A DNA stretch of 64,000 nucleotides from VRUE01 sp963817905 (GCA_963817905.1 CAWFPS010000003.1:992001-1056000); one strand, 5' to 3'. Shown: positions 27,323-36,506, counted from the stretch's first letter. The notes: generated by a model from the letters alone, not told the origin. Numbers and translations: made by a program.

Positions 27323-28189
27323 ATGGGCCTGAGGCAGCGCCTGGTCCCCTACTGGCTACTGGCGCCGGGCCTGCTCTGGCTCGTCGTCTTCTTCGTCGTG
27401 CCGATGTACTTCATGGGCGAACTGGCGCTGCGCTCGGGCACCTTGACCACCGGCTACACGTTCAGCTGGGCCTGGAGCAACTTCCCCGACTCCCTCTCCG
27501 GCCACACCGAACAGATCGTTCGCTCCATCTTCTACGCTGGCACGGCGACGCTGCTGGCCCTGCTTATCGCCTATCCGCTCGCCTACGCGATCGCCTTCCG
27601 CGCCGGCCGCTACCGCTCGCTGCTGCTCTTCGCGGTGATCGCGCCCTTTTTCACCACCTACCTGATCCGCACGATCGCCTGGAAGACGATTCTCAGCGAC
27701 TCCAGCCCGGTGGTCAGCGTCCTCAAGACGCTCTCGCTGGTGCCATCCGACGGGCGCGTGCTGGCGACCTCGGGGGCGGTGATCGCCGGGCTCACCTACA
27801 ACTTCCTACCCTTCATGGTGCTGCCGCTCTACGCCAACCTGGAGCGGCTCGACCTGCGCCTAGTCGAGGCGGCACAGGACCTCTACTCCTCCTCACGCCA
27901 GGCCTTCCTGCGGGTGACGCTGCCGCTGACCATGCCTGGCATAGTCGCCGGCGTCCTGCTCACCTTCATCCCCGCCTTCGGCGACTACGTCAACGCGCAG
28001 TTGCTCGGCGGCACCCAGCAGGCGATGGTCGGCAACGTGATCCAGGCGCTTTACCTGAACCAGCGCAACTATCCCGAGGCGGCGGCACTCTCCTTCCTGA
28101 TGCTGGGGCTGATCCTCGCCGTGGTCATGATCTACATCCGTTTCGCCGGCACCGGAGCCTTCCTGGGTGACGAGGAGGAGGCAACCTGA
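27323..28189 (+). CDS. potB: Polyamine ABC transporter permease
   Basis: The 288-residue protein has six predicted spans and the binding-protein-dependent permease loop EAAQDLYSSSRQAFLRVTLPLTMPGIVAG (EAA motif near residues 177-205). It starts 4 bp after potD and its stop overlaps the potC start by one base (TGATG). With PotC it forms the membrane channel. Confidence 0.93.
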   Translation: MGLRQRLVPYWLLAPGLLWLVVFFVVPMYFMGELALRSGTLTTGYTFSWAWSNFPDSLSGHTEQIVRSIFYAGTATLLALLIAYPLAYAIAFRAGRYRSLLLFAVIAPFFTTYLIRTIAWKTILSDSSPVVSVLKTLSLVPSDGRVLATSGAVIAGLTYNFLPFMVLPLYANLERLDLRLVEAAQDLYSSSRQAFLRVTLPLTMPGIVAGVLLTFIPAFGDYVNAQLLGGTQQAMVGNVIQALYLNQRNYPEAAALSFLMLGLILAVVMIYIRFAGTGAFLGDEEEAT

Positions 28190-29058
28190 TGGCCGCGGCC
28201 GGGCGCAGCTGGGGCTGGCTGCGACACAACGCGCTGCTCCTCTTCGCCGGCCTCGCCGTCGCCTACATGCTGATTCCGATCGCCGTGATCGCCGTCTTCT
28301 CCTTCGGCGCCACGCCGAAGGGCAAACTCACCTTCGGCCTCGAACACGGCTTCACCACCGAGTACTGGAGCAGCGCCTTCTCGCTGCCGCAGCTAAACGA
28401 CGCGCTCTCTACCAGCCTGCGGCTGGCGGCGATCTCGACCGCGATCTCGACCGCGATCGGGACGATGATGGCGCTGGCGCTGGTCCGCCACCGCTTCCGC
28501 GGGCGGCGCCTGACCAACCTGCTGATCGTGATCCCGATGGCGACGCCCGAGGTGGTGATCGGCGCTTCCCTGCTCTCGATGTTCATCTATTCCTCGGTCG
28601 CGCTCGGCTTCACAACGCTGCTGATCGCCCACGTGATGTTCTCGATCAGCTTCGTCGTCGTCGTCGTGCGCTCGCGGCTGATCGGCTTCGACCGCAACCT
28701 CGAGGAGGCCGCGGCCGACCTGGGCGCCAGCCCGCTCGCGACCTTTCGCACCGTCACCCTGCCGTTGCTGGCGCCGGGAATAGTCGCCGCGGCGCTGCTG
28801 GCCTTCGCCCTCTCGATCGACGACTTCGTCATCTCCAACTTCAACTCGGGGACGACGGTCACATTCCCGCTCTACGTCTACGGCGTCAGCCTGCGCGGCA
28901 TCCCGGTCCAGGTCAACGTGCTGGCAACGATGCTCTTCATGGTCACCGCGATCGCCGCCGGCGCCGTCCTTTGGCAGCAGCGCCGCGCCGAAAAGATGGC
29001 CTCGGTCCGCCCTGAGCAGGAGTCGGCGGCGGTCCCGCTGGCAAGCGCCGCGACATGA
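28189..29058 (+). CDS. potC: Polyamine ABC transporter permease
   Basis: The second permease has 289 residues, six spans, and the EAA loop EEAAADLGASPLATFRTVTLPLLAPG. The FALSIDDFVISNF motif near residue 210 is typical of PotC/YdcV. Its stop overlaps the next gene's ATG by 4 bp (ATGA), so the downstream dehydrogenase is translated with the transporter. Confidence 0.93.
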   Translation: MAAAGRSWGWLRHNALLLFAGLAVAYMLIPIAVIAVFSFGATPKGKLTFGLEHGFTTEYWSSAFSLPQLNDALSTSLRLAAISTAISTAIGTMMALALVRHRFRGRRLTNLLIVIPMATPEVVIGASLLSMFIYSSVALGFTTLLIAHVMFSISFVVVVVRSRLIGFDRNLEEAAADLGASPLATFRTVTLPLLAPGIVAAALLAFALSIDDFVISNFNSGTTVTFPLYVYGVSLRGIPVQVNVLATMLFMVTAIAAGAVLWQQRRAEKMASVRPEQESAAVPLASAAT

Positions 29059-30569
29059 CCCCCGACGGTGTCCCCGCCGACGGGCCGATACGTCGAGGTC
29101 ACCTTGACGTATCGGCCCGTCGGCCCCTGCCGTTGCGGAACTACGTCGGGGGGAAGTGGTGTGCGGGCGCCGACAGCGAGACACTCGGCGATATCGATCC
29201 CGCAACGGGCGAGGTCGTTGCCAGGGTGCCTCTCTCCGGGGCAGCGGAGGTTCGCGCGGCGGCCGAGGCGGCTCGCGAGGCGCAGCCTGGCTGGCGCAAG
29301 GTGGCGCCGCAGCGGCGGGCGCGGGCGGTGCTGGCGCTGCGTGAGGGACTGGAACGGCGCCGCGACGAGCTGGTCGAGCTGGTCAGTGCCGATATGGGCA
29401 AGACGCTCCTCGACGCCGACGGCGAGGTCGGGCGCGGGATCGAGTCGGTCGAGTCGGCGGCGGCGGTCCCGCACCTGCTCAAGGGCGAGACCCTGGAGGG
29501 TGTCGCGGCCGGCGTCGATGTCGAGATGGTGCGCCAGCCGGTCGGCGTCGTCGCCGCGATCACGCCCTTCAACTTCCCGGCGATGATCCCGCTCTGGTTC
29601 CTGCCCTACGCGATCGCCTGCGGCAACTCGTTCATCCTCAAGCCCTCCGAGCAGGACCCGCGGCCGGCGGCGCTGATCATGGAGGTCGTCGACGTGATCG
29701 AGGAGATCCCCGCGGGCGTGGTCAACCTGGTCCACGGCGGGCGCGAGGCGGTGACCGCGATCCTCGAGCAACCGGAGATCGACGCGATCTCCTTCGTTGG
29801 CCGCGCCGAGACGGCCCGCATCGTCGCCGAAGGCGCGGTGCGAACGGGCAAGCGCGTGCAGGCCCTCGGCGGCGCCAAGAACTCCCTAGTCGTCATGCCC
29901 GACGCCGATCTCGAGCAGGCGATGCCGGCGATCATGGGCTCTGCCTTCGGCGCTGCGGGGCAGCGCTGCTTGGCGGGATCGGTCTGCGTTCTCGTCGGCG
30001 AGAAGACGCGGCGGGCCGAGGTGCGCGAGGCGCTGGTCTCGGCGGCCTCCGGGCTCACGGTCGGTCCCGGCAGCGACCCCGAGACCGACGTCTGCCCGAT
30101 GGTCTCGGGTGCGGCGCGCGACAAGGTCGCGGCGGCGATCGATGCTGCCGCGGCCAACGGTGCCGAGATCCTGCTTGACGGCCGCCGGGACGCCGGGCCC
30201 GCCGGGACTCTTCTCGGGCCCACCATCGCCGCGGTCACCGACCCGGAGTCCGAACTGGCCCGCAACGAGCTCTTCGGGCCGCTGCTCACGCTGGTCGAGG
30301 TGGACGACCTCGACGCGGCCATCGCCTTCCTCAACGGCTCGCGCTACGGCAACGCGGGCGCCATATTCACCCGCTCGGGCGCGGCGGCCCGCCAGTACCG
30401 CCACGAGGCCGAGGCCGGGATGCTCGGCGTCAACGTGGGCGTCCCCGCCCCGGTCGCCTGGTTCCCCTTCAGCGGCTGGAAGGACTCGATCGACGGCGAC
30501 CTGCACGCCAACGGCACCGACGCGGTCGGCTTCTACACCCGCAAGAAGGTCGTTACGAGCCGATGGTAG
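29055..30569 (+). CDS. mmsA: CoA-acylating methylmalonate-semialdehyde-type dehydrogenase
   Basis: The ALDH-fold protein has NYVGGKW, VAAITPFNFPAMIPLWFLP, ALGGAKNSLVVMPDAD and the catalytic Cys in AAGQRCLAGS, matching MmsA/IolA enzymes that turn (methyl)malonate semialdehyde into propionyl- or acetyl-CoA. The family normally begins a few residues before NYVGG. Here ~24 residues precede, including ADGPIRRGHLDVSARRP from a 49-bp palindrome. ATG 29055 overlaps the potC stop (ATGA), favouring translation through the palindrome; TTG 29133 after it is the alternative. It would finish beta-alanine-type breakdown of spermidine products. Confidence 0.9.
   Translation: MTPDGVPADGPIRRGHLDVSARRPLPLRNYVGGKWCAGADSETLGDIDPATGEVVARVPLSGAAEVRAAAEAAREAQPGWRKVAPQRRARAVLALREGLERRRDELVELVSADMGKTLLDADGEVGRGIESVESAAAVPHLLKGETLEGVAAGVDVEMVRQPVGVVAAITPFNFPAMIPLWFLPYAIACGNSFILKPSEQDPRPAALIMEVVDVIEEIPAGVVNLVHGGREAVTAILEQPEIDAISFVGRAETARIVAEGAVRTGKRVQALGGAKNSLVVMPDADLEQAMPAIMGSAFGAAGQRCLAGSVCVLVGEKTRRAEVREALVSAASGLTVGPGSDPETDVCPMVSGAARDKVAAAIDAAAANGAEILLDGRRDAGPAGTLLGPTIAAVTDPESELARNELFGPLLTLVEVDDLDAAIAFLNGSRYGNAGAIFTRSGAAARQYRHEAEAGMLGVNVGVPAPVAWFPFSGWKDSIDGDLHANGTDAVGFYTRKKVVTSRW
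29076..29124. repeat. 49-bp palindrome, family C copy 2 (inside mmsA 5' end)
   Basis: This has the same 23+3+23 layout as the copy at 18616-18664, differing in the spacer (TCA) and one arm base that would still form a G-U pair in RNA. It is translated as ADGPIRRGHLDVSARR, the same frame as in ald. Confidence 0.9.
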
Positions 30570-30667
30570 GAGGGCGGGGTACGCCCTCGCCCGTCCAAAT
30601 GCCGGGCTAATTAGCCCGGCATTTTGAGTATCCGCCCGCTCGAGGGCGTACCCCGCCATCCCTACCA
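30564..30667. repeat. Nested palindrome family A, copy A2
   Basis: The outer arms (TGGTAGG-AGGGCGGGG... / complement with one extra base) contain the mmsA stop codon. Inside lie the shared CCGTCCAAA, GCCGGGCTAATTAGCCCGGC and TTTGAGTATCCGCC segments. It sits between the convergent mmsA and FAD oxidase genes and probably terminates both. Confidence 0.9.
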
Positions 30668-30724
30668 AGCGTTCCGCTGTGCGTTTGCCGCGCTATGCGT
30701 GGAGAAAGAACAGCGGAACGATTT

Positions 30725-32122
30725 TCAGCGGCCGATGTGGAAGCCGATCAGCTGGGGGATCTTCGCTGCCGCGGCGCTGATTGGGTCGGGATTGCGACCC
30801 GCTAGCTCTGCCTGCTCCTTGCGCATGATCCCCACGCGAATCGCCTCTCCCCCTAGCCAGTGGAAGGGCTCGGGCGGGACGCGGGGTGGCGAGGGGTCGA
30901 CGAAGGCAAGGCGGGAGGCATCGTCGCGGCGGTCGAGGGCAAGAGAGGCAAGGGTGCGGCCGACCATGTGGGACGGACCGACGCCGTTGCCGGTGTAGCC
31001 GGCGGCCGCGAAGGCTCGGTTGCCTTGCAGGGGGAGAACCAACGGTAGGTGGGTCGGCGAAGCGTCGATGGGGCCGCCCCAGGCGTGGGTGAGGGCCTTG
31101 CCCTCCAAGCCAGGGAAGTAGGTCCAGAGGTGCTCGGCGGCTTCGGCGACGACCTGGGCGTCCAGCTCGGCGCGGCCGTGCAGGCGGGCGCCCATCGCTA
31201 TCCGGCCGCCGCCCCAGCCGAAGGCGATGCGGCCGTCCGGGGTGGTGCGGAAGTAATCGATCAAGGCGCGACTGTCGGTGATGCACTCGCCGCCCGTCCA
31301 GCCGATCTCCTCGAGCAGCTCGGGGACCGGCTCGGTGAGGACGATGTGGGAGGAAGCGACGGTGAGCTTGTTGCGCAGCGGTGCGGTGGGTGCCTTTGCG
31401 GCAGCACCGACCGCGAGGATCGCGGCACGCGACCGAACCGCGCCGCCGCTGGTATGCGCCTCGACGCCGGTCCCCGAACCGGCCAGACGGGTGACGGGCG
31501 AGTGCTCATGGATCTCGACGCCGCATCGGAGCAACCGCTCACGCAGCCCCTGGGCCAGCCGCGCCGGCTGCACCGTGGCTGAGTTCGGGTAGAAAGCGCC
31601 GCCGCGGAAGGCGGGTGAGGAGCAGCGCTCCGCGACCTGCTCCGCCGTGAGCGGTTCCAGCGCGCCAGCGGCCCCCAGCTCCCGGCAGGCGGCCAGCGCC
31701 TCACCCCAGACTCCGTCGTGCGCCGCAGCGGTCGAGACCTGGAGGTACCCCCCGTGCCGGAACCAGGCATCCACCCCCTCCGCCTCGCAGAACTCCCCGA
31801 TCCCGGCAACCGCATCCTCAGCCGCGCGCGCCACCGCCAGCGCCGCCACATCACCCCACCGCCGCCGCATGTTCGGCAACGAAAACCACATCACATTGCA
31901 AAACCCCCCATTCCGCCCACTCGGACCCTCCCCACACCGCCCCGCCTCCAGCACAACAACTGAAGCCTCCGGCTCCAACCGCTTCACGTGCCAGGCAGCC
32001 CACATCCCCGTATAGCCACCCCCAACCACCACAACATCAGCCGCCCGCTCTCCCTGAAGCTCCGGGGCAGCGCCCACTTCCGGCGCCTCCTCCAGCCAAT
32101 ACCCATGAGCCGTGTGCTTCAC
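30725..32122 (-). CDS. FAD-dependent amine oxidase (DAO family, PuuB-like)
   Basis: The 465-residue protein has an N-terminal FAD Rossmann motif (VVVVGGGYTGMWAAWHVKR), the GRNGGFCN segment of the DAO family and the C-terminal AAGYTGNGVGPSHMVGRTLA that completes FAD binding. Its nearest functional relatives are gamma-glutamylputrescine oxidases and related amine oxidases. No glutamylputrescine synthetase is in the window, so direct oxidation of an amine is possible. It lies convergent to the Pot-mmsA operon at the end of the polyamine cluster. Substrate is inferred. Confidence 0.85.
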   Translation of the reverse strand: MKHTAHGYWLEEAPEVGAAPELQGERAADVVVVGGGYTGMWAAWHVKRLEPEASVVVLEAGRCGEGPSGRNGGFCNVMWFSLPNMRRRWGDVAALAVARAAEDAVAGIGEFCEAEGVDAWFRHGGYLQVSTAAAHDGVWGEALAACRELGAAGALEPLTAEQVAERCSSPAFRGGAFYPNSATVQPARLAQGLRERLLRCGVEIHEHSPVTRLAGSGTGVEAHTSGGAVRSRAAILAVGAAAKAPTAPLRNKLTVASSHIVLTEPVPELLEEIGWTGGECITDSRALIDYFRTTPDGRIAFGWGGGRIAMGARLHGRAELDAQVVAEAAEHLWTYFPGLEGKALTHAWGGPIDASPTHLPLVLPLQGNRAFAAAGYTGNGVGPSHMVGRTLASLALDRRDDASRLAFVDPSPPRVPPEPFHWLGGEAIRVGIMRKEQAELAGRNPDPISAAAAKIPQLIGFHIGR

Positions 32123-32131
32123 GGGACCAGT

Positions 32132-32236
32132 GTCGCAGGAGGGGAGGGGTGCCCCTCAACCGGGCGGATACTCAAAAAGCCGGGCTAATTAGCCCGGCTT
32201 TTGGACGGGTGAGGGGCACCCCTCCCCTCCTGCGAC
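32132..32236. repeat. Nested palindrome family A, copy A3
   Basis: The outer arms GTCGCAGGAGGGGAGGGG... pair perfectly over 26 bp. The core reads GGGCGGATACTCAAAAA, GCCGGGCTAATTAGCCCGGC, TTTTGGACGGG. It lies 21 bp after the stop of the small secreted protein gene and 10 bp before the start of the FAD oxidase gene (both minus strand), so it is a likely terminator for the former. Confidence 0.9.
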
Positions 32237-32256
32237 TTGACTCCAAATGCGAGTGC

Positions 32257-32652
32257 TCAGCCGGTTGGTTCAGGCACAAGCGCCGGATCCGGCCCCCGCA
32301 CTTCGGTGCACGATTTGACCCCCAGAAAGTGGGGCCGCAGCGCATTGCTCTTGTTGCGGATCGTCCACTCCGTAAGCGCCAAACACCGGCCTCGCGACCC
32401 GTCCTCGGCCTCCAGGGTGATGAACAACGCACAGCGGACCCGGTGGTCGGCGATCCGTTTGCAACCGCCCGGCTTGGAGGCGACACAGGTGCTTTCCGGG
32501 TCTTCGTTGGTCGCCGAGCAGAGCAGGTGAGTGAAGGTGCGGTTTGCATGTGCAGCACGCGAGATTTTCAACACGTGAGCCTGCGCAATACCGGCGAATG
32601 CGAGTGAGACGAGCACGACCAAGATCACGGCAGTCCTGCCTGAAGATTTCAT
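32257..32652 (-). CDS. Small secreted cysteine-containing protein
   Basis: The 131 residues begin with a signal peptide (SSGRTAVILVVLVSLAFAG, IAQA). The mature part has six cysteines (LLCSATNE, STCVASK, GGCKRIADHRVRCALF, GRCLALTEW, KSCTEVRG), suggesting three disulfides. I recognise no named family; secreted proteins with a similar CxRVxxHRVRC pattern are common in soil actinobacteria by general experience. It is monocistronic with a family A palindrome after it. Confidence 0.65.
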   Translation of the reverse strand: MKSSGRTAVILVVLVSLAFAGIAQAHVLKISRAAHANRTFTHLLCSATNEDPESTCVASKPGGCKRIADHRVRCALFITLEAEDGSRGRCLALTEWTIRNKSNALRPHFLGVKSCTEVRGPDPALVPEPTG

Positions 32653-32796
32653 CGGACCCCTTCCTGGCGAGCGGGCCCGCCTCCGGAATTCAAGGAACAG
32701 AATGTCTTAATCAGTACACCAAAACCGAGATAATCGTAAGTATCCCCCAGCGGCCGGATGTCCAGGACGATGGACCGGCTCAGCTAGATTGCTCTC

Positions 32797-33873
32797 GTGG
32801 CAACCTTCGACGCCCTCGCCGACCTGCCTCTGGAGATCGAGGGGTACGAGTTCCAGCCCCTGGAGTTCGTGATCCCCAGCTTCGAACGCCTCAGCACCGT
32901 CATCCACATTTGGGGCAACGGCGAGGACGGTCTCGGCGAGGACGTCACCTATGACCCTGTCGACCACATCGCCCTGCAGGCGGCCGGCCCTACCCTCGAC
33001 CTAACCGGCTTTTCCACCTTGGGCGACTTCTGTGGACTGCTGGGCGAGCTCGACACCTTCCCCGAGGATCCCCAGCGCGATGTCTCCCGCCTCTACCGCC
33101 GCTGGGCCTACGAGTCGGCGGCGCTGGACCTGGCCCTGCGCCAGGCCGGCAAGGGCCTGGCCGAGGTGCTTGGCCGCGAGCCGCGGCCGGTGACCTTCGT
33201 CGCCTCGATGCGGCTCTCGCCCGGCGAAGACAAGCCCTCCACGGTTGACACCCTGCGGGCAAAGCTCGACCGCTACCCCACCCTGCGCTTCAAGCTCGAC
33301 CCGGTCAACGACTGGACCGACGAGCTGATCGCCGAACTGGTCGAGACCGGCGCCGTCGACTCGCTCGACCTGAAGGGCTTCTACAAGGGCACGGTGGTCG
33401 ACGTCGAGACCGACCCCGAGCTCTACTTCAAGCTGATCGAGGCCTTCCCCGATGCCTGGCTCGAGGATCCCGACGTCAACGACGAGACCCGGACGATCCT
33501 CGAACCGGTCCGCGACCGCCTCACCTGGGACGCCCCGATCCACTCGATCGCCGACATCGAGGCCCTGCCCTGGCCGCCGAAGATGGTCAACATCAAGCCC
33601 TCCCGAGTCGGCGGCCTGCGCGAGCTCTGCGAGACCTACGATTACTGCGCCGAACACGGGATCGGCGCCTACGGCGGCGGCCAGTGGGAGCTGGGGGTCG
33701 GCCGTGGCCAGATCCAGGTCCTCGCCTCACTCTTCCATCCAGATACTCCAAACGACACGGCGCCGCGGCCCTACAACGAAGCGGAGCCGCCGGAGGGGCT
33801 GCCCGTCAGTCCGCTGGAGCCGAAGTTGACCCCGGTGGGATTTCGATGGGATGACGGATCGGGGGGCGGGTAG
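32797..33873 (+). CDS. Enolase-superfamily enzyme
   Basis: The 358-residue protein has the two-domain layout of mandelate racemase/muconate-lactonising enzymes. The N-terminal cap region is followed by a barrel with LRFKLDPVNDW (candidate base Lys), DSLDLKGFY, AWLEDPDV (metal Glu/Asp), and VNIKPSRVGGLRELCE (second Lys). The reaction cannot be fixed; a dipeptide epimerase or o-succinylbenzoate-synthase-like role is possible. The start is GTG 32797. The last codons (DDGSGGG) and stop are encoded by the outer arm of palindrome A4. Confidence 0.75.
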   Translation: MATFDALADLPLEIEGYEFQPLEFVIPSFERLSTVIHIWGNGEDGLGEDVTYDPVDHIALQAAGPTLDLTGFSTLGDFCGLLGELDTFPEDPQRDVSRLYRRWAYESAALDLALRQAGKGLAEVLGREPRPVTFVASMRLSPGEDKPSTVDTLRAKLDRYPTLRFKLDPVNDWTDELIAELVETGAVDSLDLKGFYKGTVVDVETDPELYFKLIEAFPDAWLEDPDVNDETRTILEPVRDRLTWDAPIHSIADIEALPWPPKMVNIKPSRVGGLRELCETYDYCAEHGIGAYGGGQWELGVGRGQIQVLASLFHPDTPNDTAPRPYNEAEPPEGLPVSPLEPKLTPVGFRWDDGSGGG

Positions 33874-33956
33874 TCCCTCGCCCGTCCAATTGCCGGGCTA
33901 ATTAGCCCGGCAATTTGAGTATCCGCCCGGTCGAGGGACTACCCGCCCCCCGATCC
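33856..33956. repeat. Nested palindrome family A, copy A4
   Basis: The outer arms GGATCGGGGGGCGGGTAG... pair perfectly over 25 bp. The left arm encodes the enolase-like gene's final residues and stop (TAG at 33871), and the right arm ends 12 bp from the ferritin stop. The shared core CCGTCCAATTGCCGGGC-TAATTA dyad and TTTGAGTATCCGCC are present. Confidence 0.9.
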
Positions 33957-33967
33957 TTCGCTGCCCG

Positions 33968-34501
33968 TTACCCGCCCATGCCGGCTGCGGGGGGAGCGGT
34001 TGGGTCGCCGCCCCCTTCGCCAGGGTTCTCGCGCGCCATGTAGTCCTCGGCCAGCAGGAGGTTGTCCTGGGAGCGCTCGACCACGTTGAGCAGGTCGCCC
34101 ATCAGCGCTACCTCCTCGACCTGCTCCTTGACGAACCACTGCATGAACTGCTCCGCCCGGTAGTCCTTGACCTCACGAGCCAGCTCGAAGAGGGCGAAGA
34201 TCTCCTCGCCGACCCGCTTCTCCTGCTCAAGCGCCTTCTTGACCGGCGTAACGCCATCCGAGTAGCTCGTTGCCTGCGCTTTGATGTCCGGGATGTGGAC
34301 TTCCTCGCCAACGTCAAGCAAGTACTGCACCATCATCATCGCGTGCTCGCGCTCCTCCAAAGCCTGCCGGTAGAAGAAGGAGGCCAGCCGGGGTAGCGTC
34401 TCCGCGTCGTAATACACGGCCATCCCCACGTACTGCTGCGAAGCAGCGAACTCGTTGGCGATCTGCTCATTCAACGCGCTGGCGAAGCTTTTCTCAGCCA
34501 T
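33968..34501 (-). CDS. Ferritin
   Basis: This 177-residue iron-storage ferritin has ferroxidase-type ligands in NEFAASQQY (Glu17) and ALEEREHAMMM (Glu50, His53), and later EEIFALFELAREVKD and FVKEQVEEV. The four-helix pattern and length are normal. The tail is Gly/Pro/Ala-rich. It is convergent with the enolase-like gene across palindrome A4. Confidence 0.93.
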   Translation of the reverse strand: MAEKSFASALNEQIANEFAASQQYVGMAVYYDAETLPRLASFFYRQALEEREHAMMMVQYLLDVGEEVHIPDIKAQATSYSDGVTPVKKALEQEKRVGEEIFALFELAREVKDYRAEQFMQWFVKEQVEEVALMGDLLNVVERSQDNLLLAEDYMARENPGEGGGDPTAPPAAGMGG

Positions 34502-34566
34502 CAGGTCTCCTTACTCGGACGGGGGTTCTCGCCGCAACGTAGCTCAATCGAAAAGTTCGGCTGGCC

Positions 34567-34669
34567 GAAGAGGAAGGGCGGGGACCCTCTCGACCGGGCG
34601 GATACTCAAATTGACGGGCTAATTAGCCCGTCAATTGGACGGTCGAGAGGGTCCCCGCCCTTCCTCTTC
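34567..34669. repeat. Nested palindrome family A, copy A5
   Basis: The outer arms GAAGAGGAAGGGCGGGGACC... are perfectly complementary. The inner dyad is GACGGGC-TAATTA-GCCCGTC here, where both sides carry the compensatory change (A-T for a C-G pair in the other copies). It lies 3 bp after the stop of the peptidase gene (34672) and upstream of ferritin. Confidence 0.9.
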
Positions 34670-34671
34670 TG

Positions 34672-35463
34672 TCACCCCAACCACCCCGCCCGCTTGCGCA
34701 TCGATTTGATCCGCCGGAACTCGGCGATGTCCTCGCGCAGCGCCGCGGGAGCTGGAGCGGGCAGAAACCTCGCCGGCAGCGGGGACTCGACCACGCCCGT
34801 CTCGCTGCTCGTCACCCGGTAGGCCCGGGCGCCACGGCGAGCCGTCACTGCCGAGGGCGGTCCCGTTCCTTCCCAGAGAAGTCCCGCGTAGTCGTCGAGG
34901 CCGTAGCCGTCGGGCAGGCCGTTGCCGACCGCCTCGAGATAGGCGGCGCGGCGCTCCGGCTCGTTGTTGTAATGGACGCAGAGACTGCCGCTGAGCAGGC
35001 CGAGGCCCGCCTCGACCGCGGGCTTGCCCGAGGACTTGGTCACGCCGGCCTCAAACCAGCACATCGCCCCGGCGCTCTGGCCGGCGAGGACGATGCCCTG
35101 GCGCCAGGCGAGGCTGAGGATCGAGCTGAGGTCATGGGCCTCCCAGACCGCCAAGAGGTTGACCATACTGCCGCCGCCGACGTAGATCAGGTCCTGGCCG
35201 AGCAGGTGGTCGCGCAGCGCCATCGGCCGCCGGCCGAGGCGGAAGAGCGAAAGGTCCGAGGGCTCGCAGGGCCGCTCACCGAAGGCGGCGTAGAAGCGGC
35301 CGATCTGCTCGGAGGTGTCGCCGCTTGCCGTCGGCAGGATGCAGATCTTCGGCCTCCGCCCCGCCCGCTCGGTGGCAAGGCGCAGCATCAACTCGCTGAC
35401 CGCCCGGTCCGGCGGGCGGGAGGTGAAGTCGTGCCCCCCGAGGGTGAGGATGCGTGAGACCAT
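34672..35463 (-). CDS. Peptidase S51 (peptidase E-like), paralog 1
   Basis: The 263 residues follow the S51 pattern: ICILPTASGD, GGGSMVNLLAVWEAH, the nucleophile Ser in VLAGQSAGAMCWF, and LCVHYNNEPERRAAYLE. Members are dipeptidase E, specific for N-terminal Asp, or cyanophycinase relatives. It is cytoplasmic, with no signal peptide. It lies 6 bp downstream of a second paralog on the same strand; the pair share order and motifs, which points to tandem duplication. Confidence 0.88.
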   Translation of the reverse strand: MVSRILTLGGHDFTSRPPDRAVSELMLRLATERAGRRPKICILPTASGDTSEQIGRFYAAFGERPCEPSDLSLFRLGRRPMALRDHLLGQDLIYVGGGSMVNLLAVWEAHDLSSILSLAWRQGIVLAGQSAGAMCWFEAGVTKSSGKPAVEAGLGLLSGSLCVHYNNEPERRAAYLEAVGNGLPDGYGLDDYAGLLWEGTGPPSAVTARRGARAYRVTSSETGVVESPLPARFLPAPAPAALREDIAEFRRIKSMRKRAGWLG

Positions 35464-35469
35464 CGACGC

Positions 35470-36249
35470 CTAGGCCGCCGAAGCCGACGAAAGCGACGAG
35501 CCGCCGGCGCCCGGGAGCCGGGTGACCGGTTGGGCGTCACCGAGGTACGAGGTAGCGAGCCGCATCTCGACGACCCGCTCGTCGGCCGCATCGAGCCGGT
35601 AGCCGCGGGCCGCGGGCCGCGAGGCGACCACCCGGTTGAGCTCGCGGCCGACGAAATGAAAGGCGGCGCCGTCCTCGGCGGCGTAGCCCGGCCTCATCCC
35701 TTCGCGCAGCATCTCGTGGTAGGCGAGCCGGCGCTCGGAGGTCGGCTCGTAGTGGACGCAGTTGCTGAACGGCAGCAGGCCCATGCCCTCGACCCGCCGC
35801 GGCGCACCATGGAAGCCGGTCACCGCTTCGTCGAACCAGCAGAGCGAGCCGGCGGAGAGGCCGCAGAGGACCACGCCGGACTCCCAGGCTTCGCGCAGGA
35901 TCTCGTCGATGCCGTGAGCGCGCCAGACCCCGAGCAGGCTAGTCACACTGCCGCCGCCGACGTAGATCAGGTCCTGGGAGAGCAGGTGTGCGCGCAGGTC
36001 CTCGGGCCCCTGCTCGCGGCGGAAGAGAGAGATGTGACTGGCCTCGCAGCGAGCGGCCGGGAAAGCCCGGTAGAAGCGGACGACATAGTGGTCGGCGTCG
36101 CCACTGGCCGAGGGCAGAAAGCAGACCTTCGGCCGCTCGCTGCGACAGAGGCCGAGCACGTACTCGTCGAGCAGGGGATTTCCCGACTCCATCGAGAAGC
36201 CACCGCCACCGAAGGCCACGATTTGGCGAGGCGTAGTCTCCATGCCCAA
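35470..36249 (-). CDS. Peptidase S51 (peptidase E-like), paralog 2
   Basis: The 259-residue protein shares with its neighbour VCFLPSASGD, LIYVGGGSVTSLLGVWRAHG, the Ser nucleophile in VLCGLSAGSLCWFDEAVTG, and NCVHYEPTSERRLAYHE. Both copies appear intact, so they may form a heteromer or differ in substrate. The start is ATG 36249 or 36243. It is the first gene of the pair. Confidence 0.87.
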   Translation of the reverse strand: MGMETTPRQIVAFGGGGFSMESGNPLLDEYVLGLCRSERPKVCFLPSASGDADHYVVRFYRAFPAARCEASHISLFRREQGPEDLRAHLLSQDLIYVGGGSVTSLLGVWRAHGIDEILREAWESGVVLCGLSAGSLCWFDEAVTGFHGAPRRVEGMGLLPFSNCVHYEPTSERRLAYHEMLREGMRPGYAAEDGAAFHFVGRELNRVVASRPAARGYRLDAADERVVEMRLATSYLGDAQPVTRLPGAGGSSLSSASAA

Positions 36250-36457
36250 ATGGTCCTCTCGCCGGGCCCAAACCGGCTTGTACAGGGGTCTGAAGTTCGC
36301 CGGGGGACCACCGCCCGTATGTACAGTGCGTGGCTGCGAGCAGAGGGCGTCGTCGGGTCATTCGGGAACCTGCGGAGGACAGCCGAATTCCGCTGCCGTT
36401 CCCAGCGGACAGAGGCTTTGTTAAATCGGTACCGCAATGTCCACAGAGCACCCTCCG

Positions 36458-36476
36458 GGTGTACAATCGCGTTTAC
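36458..36476. promoter_or_regulatory. Operator-like motif shared by two TetR genes, site 1
   Basis: GGTGTACAATCGCGTTTAC at this site matches, in opposite orientation, GGTGTACGTAAGCGTTTA at 37919-37936. Each lies a short distance before a TetR gene (36507 and 37945). Fifteen of 18 aligned positions agree, including both ends, so the sites may bind the same regulator. This is inference from two copies only. Confidence 0.45.
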
Positions 36477-36506
36477 CTAAACACGGTTGCCTACCCAGGG
36501 ATCGAC

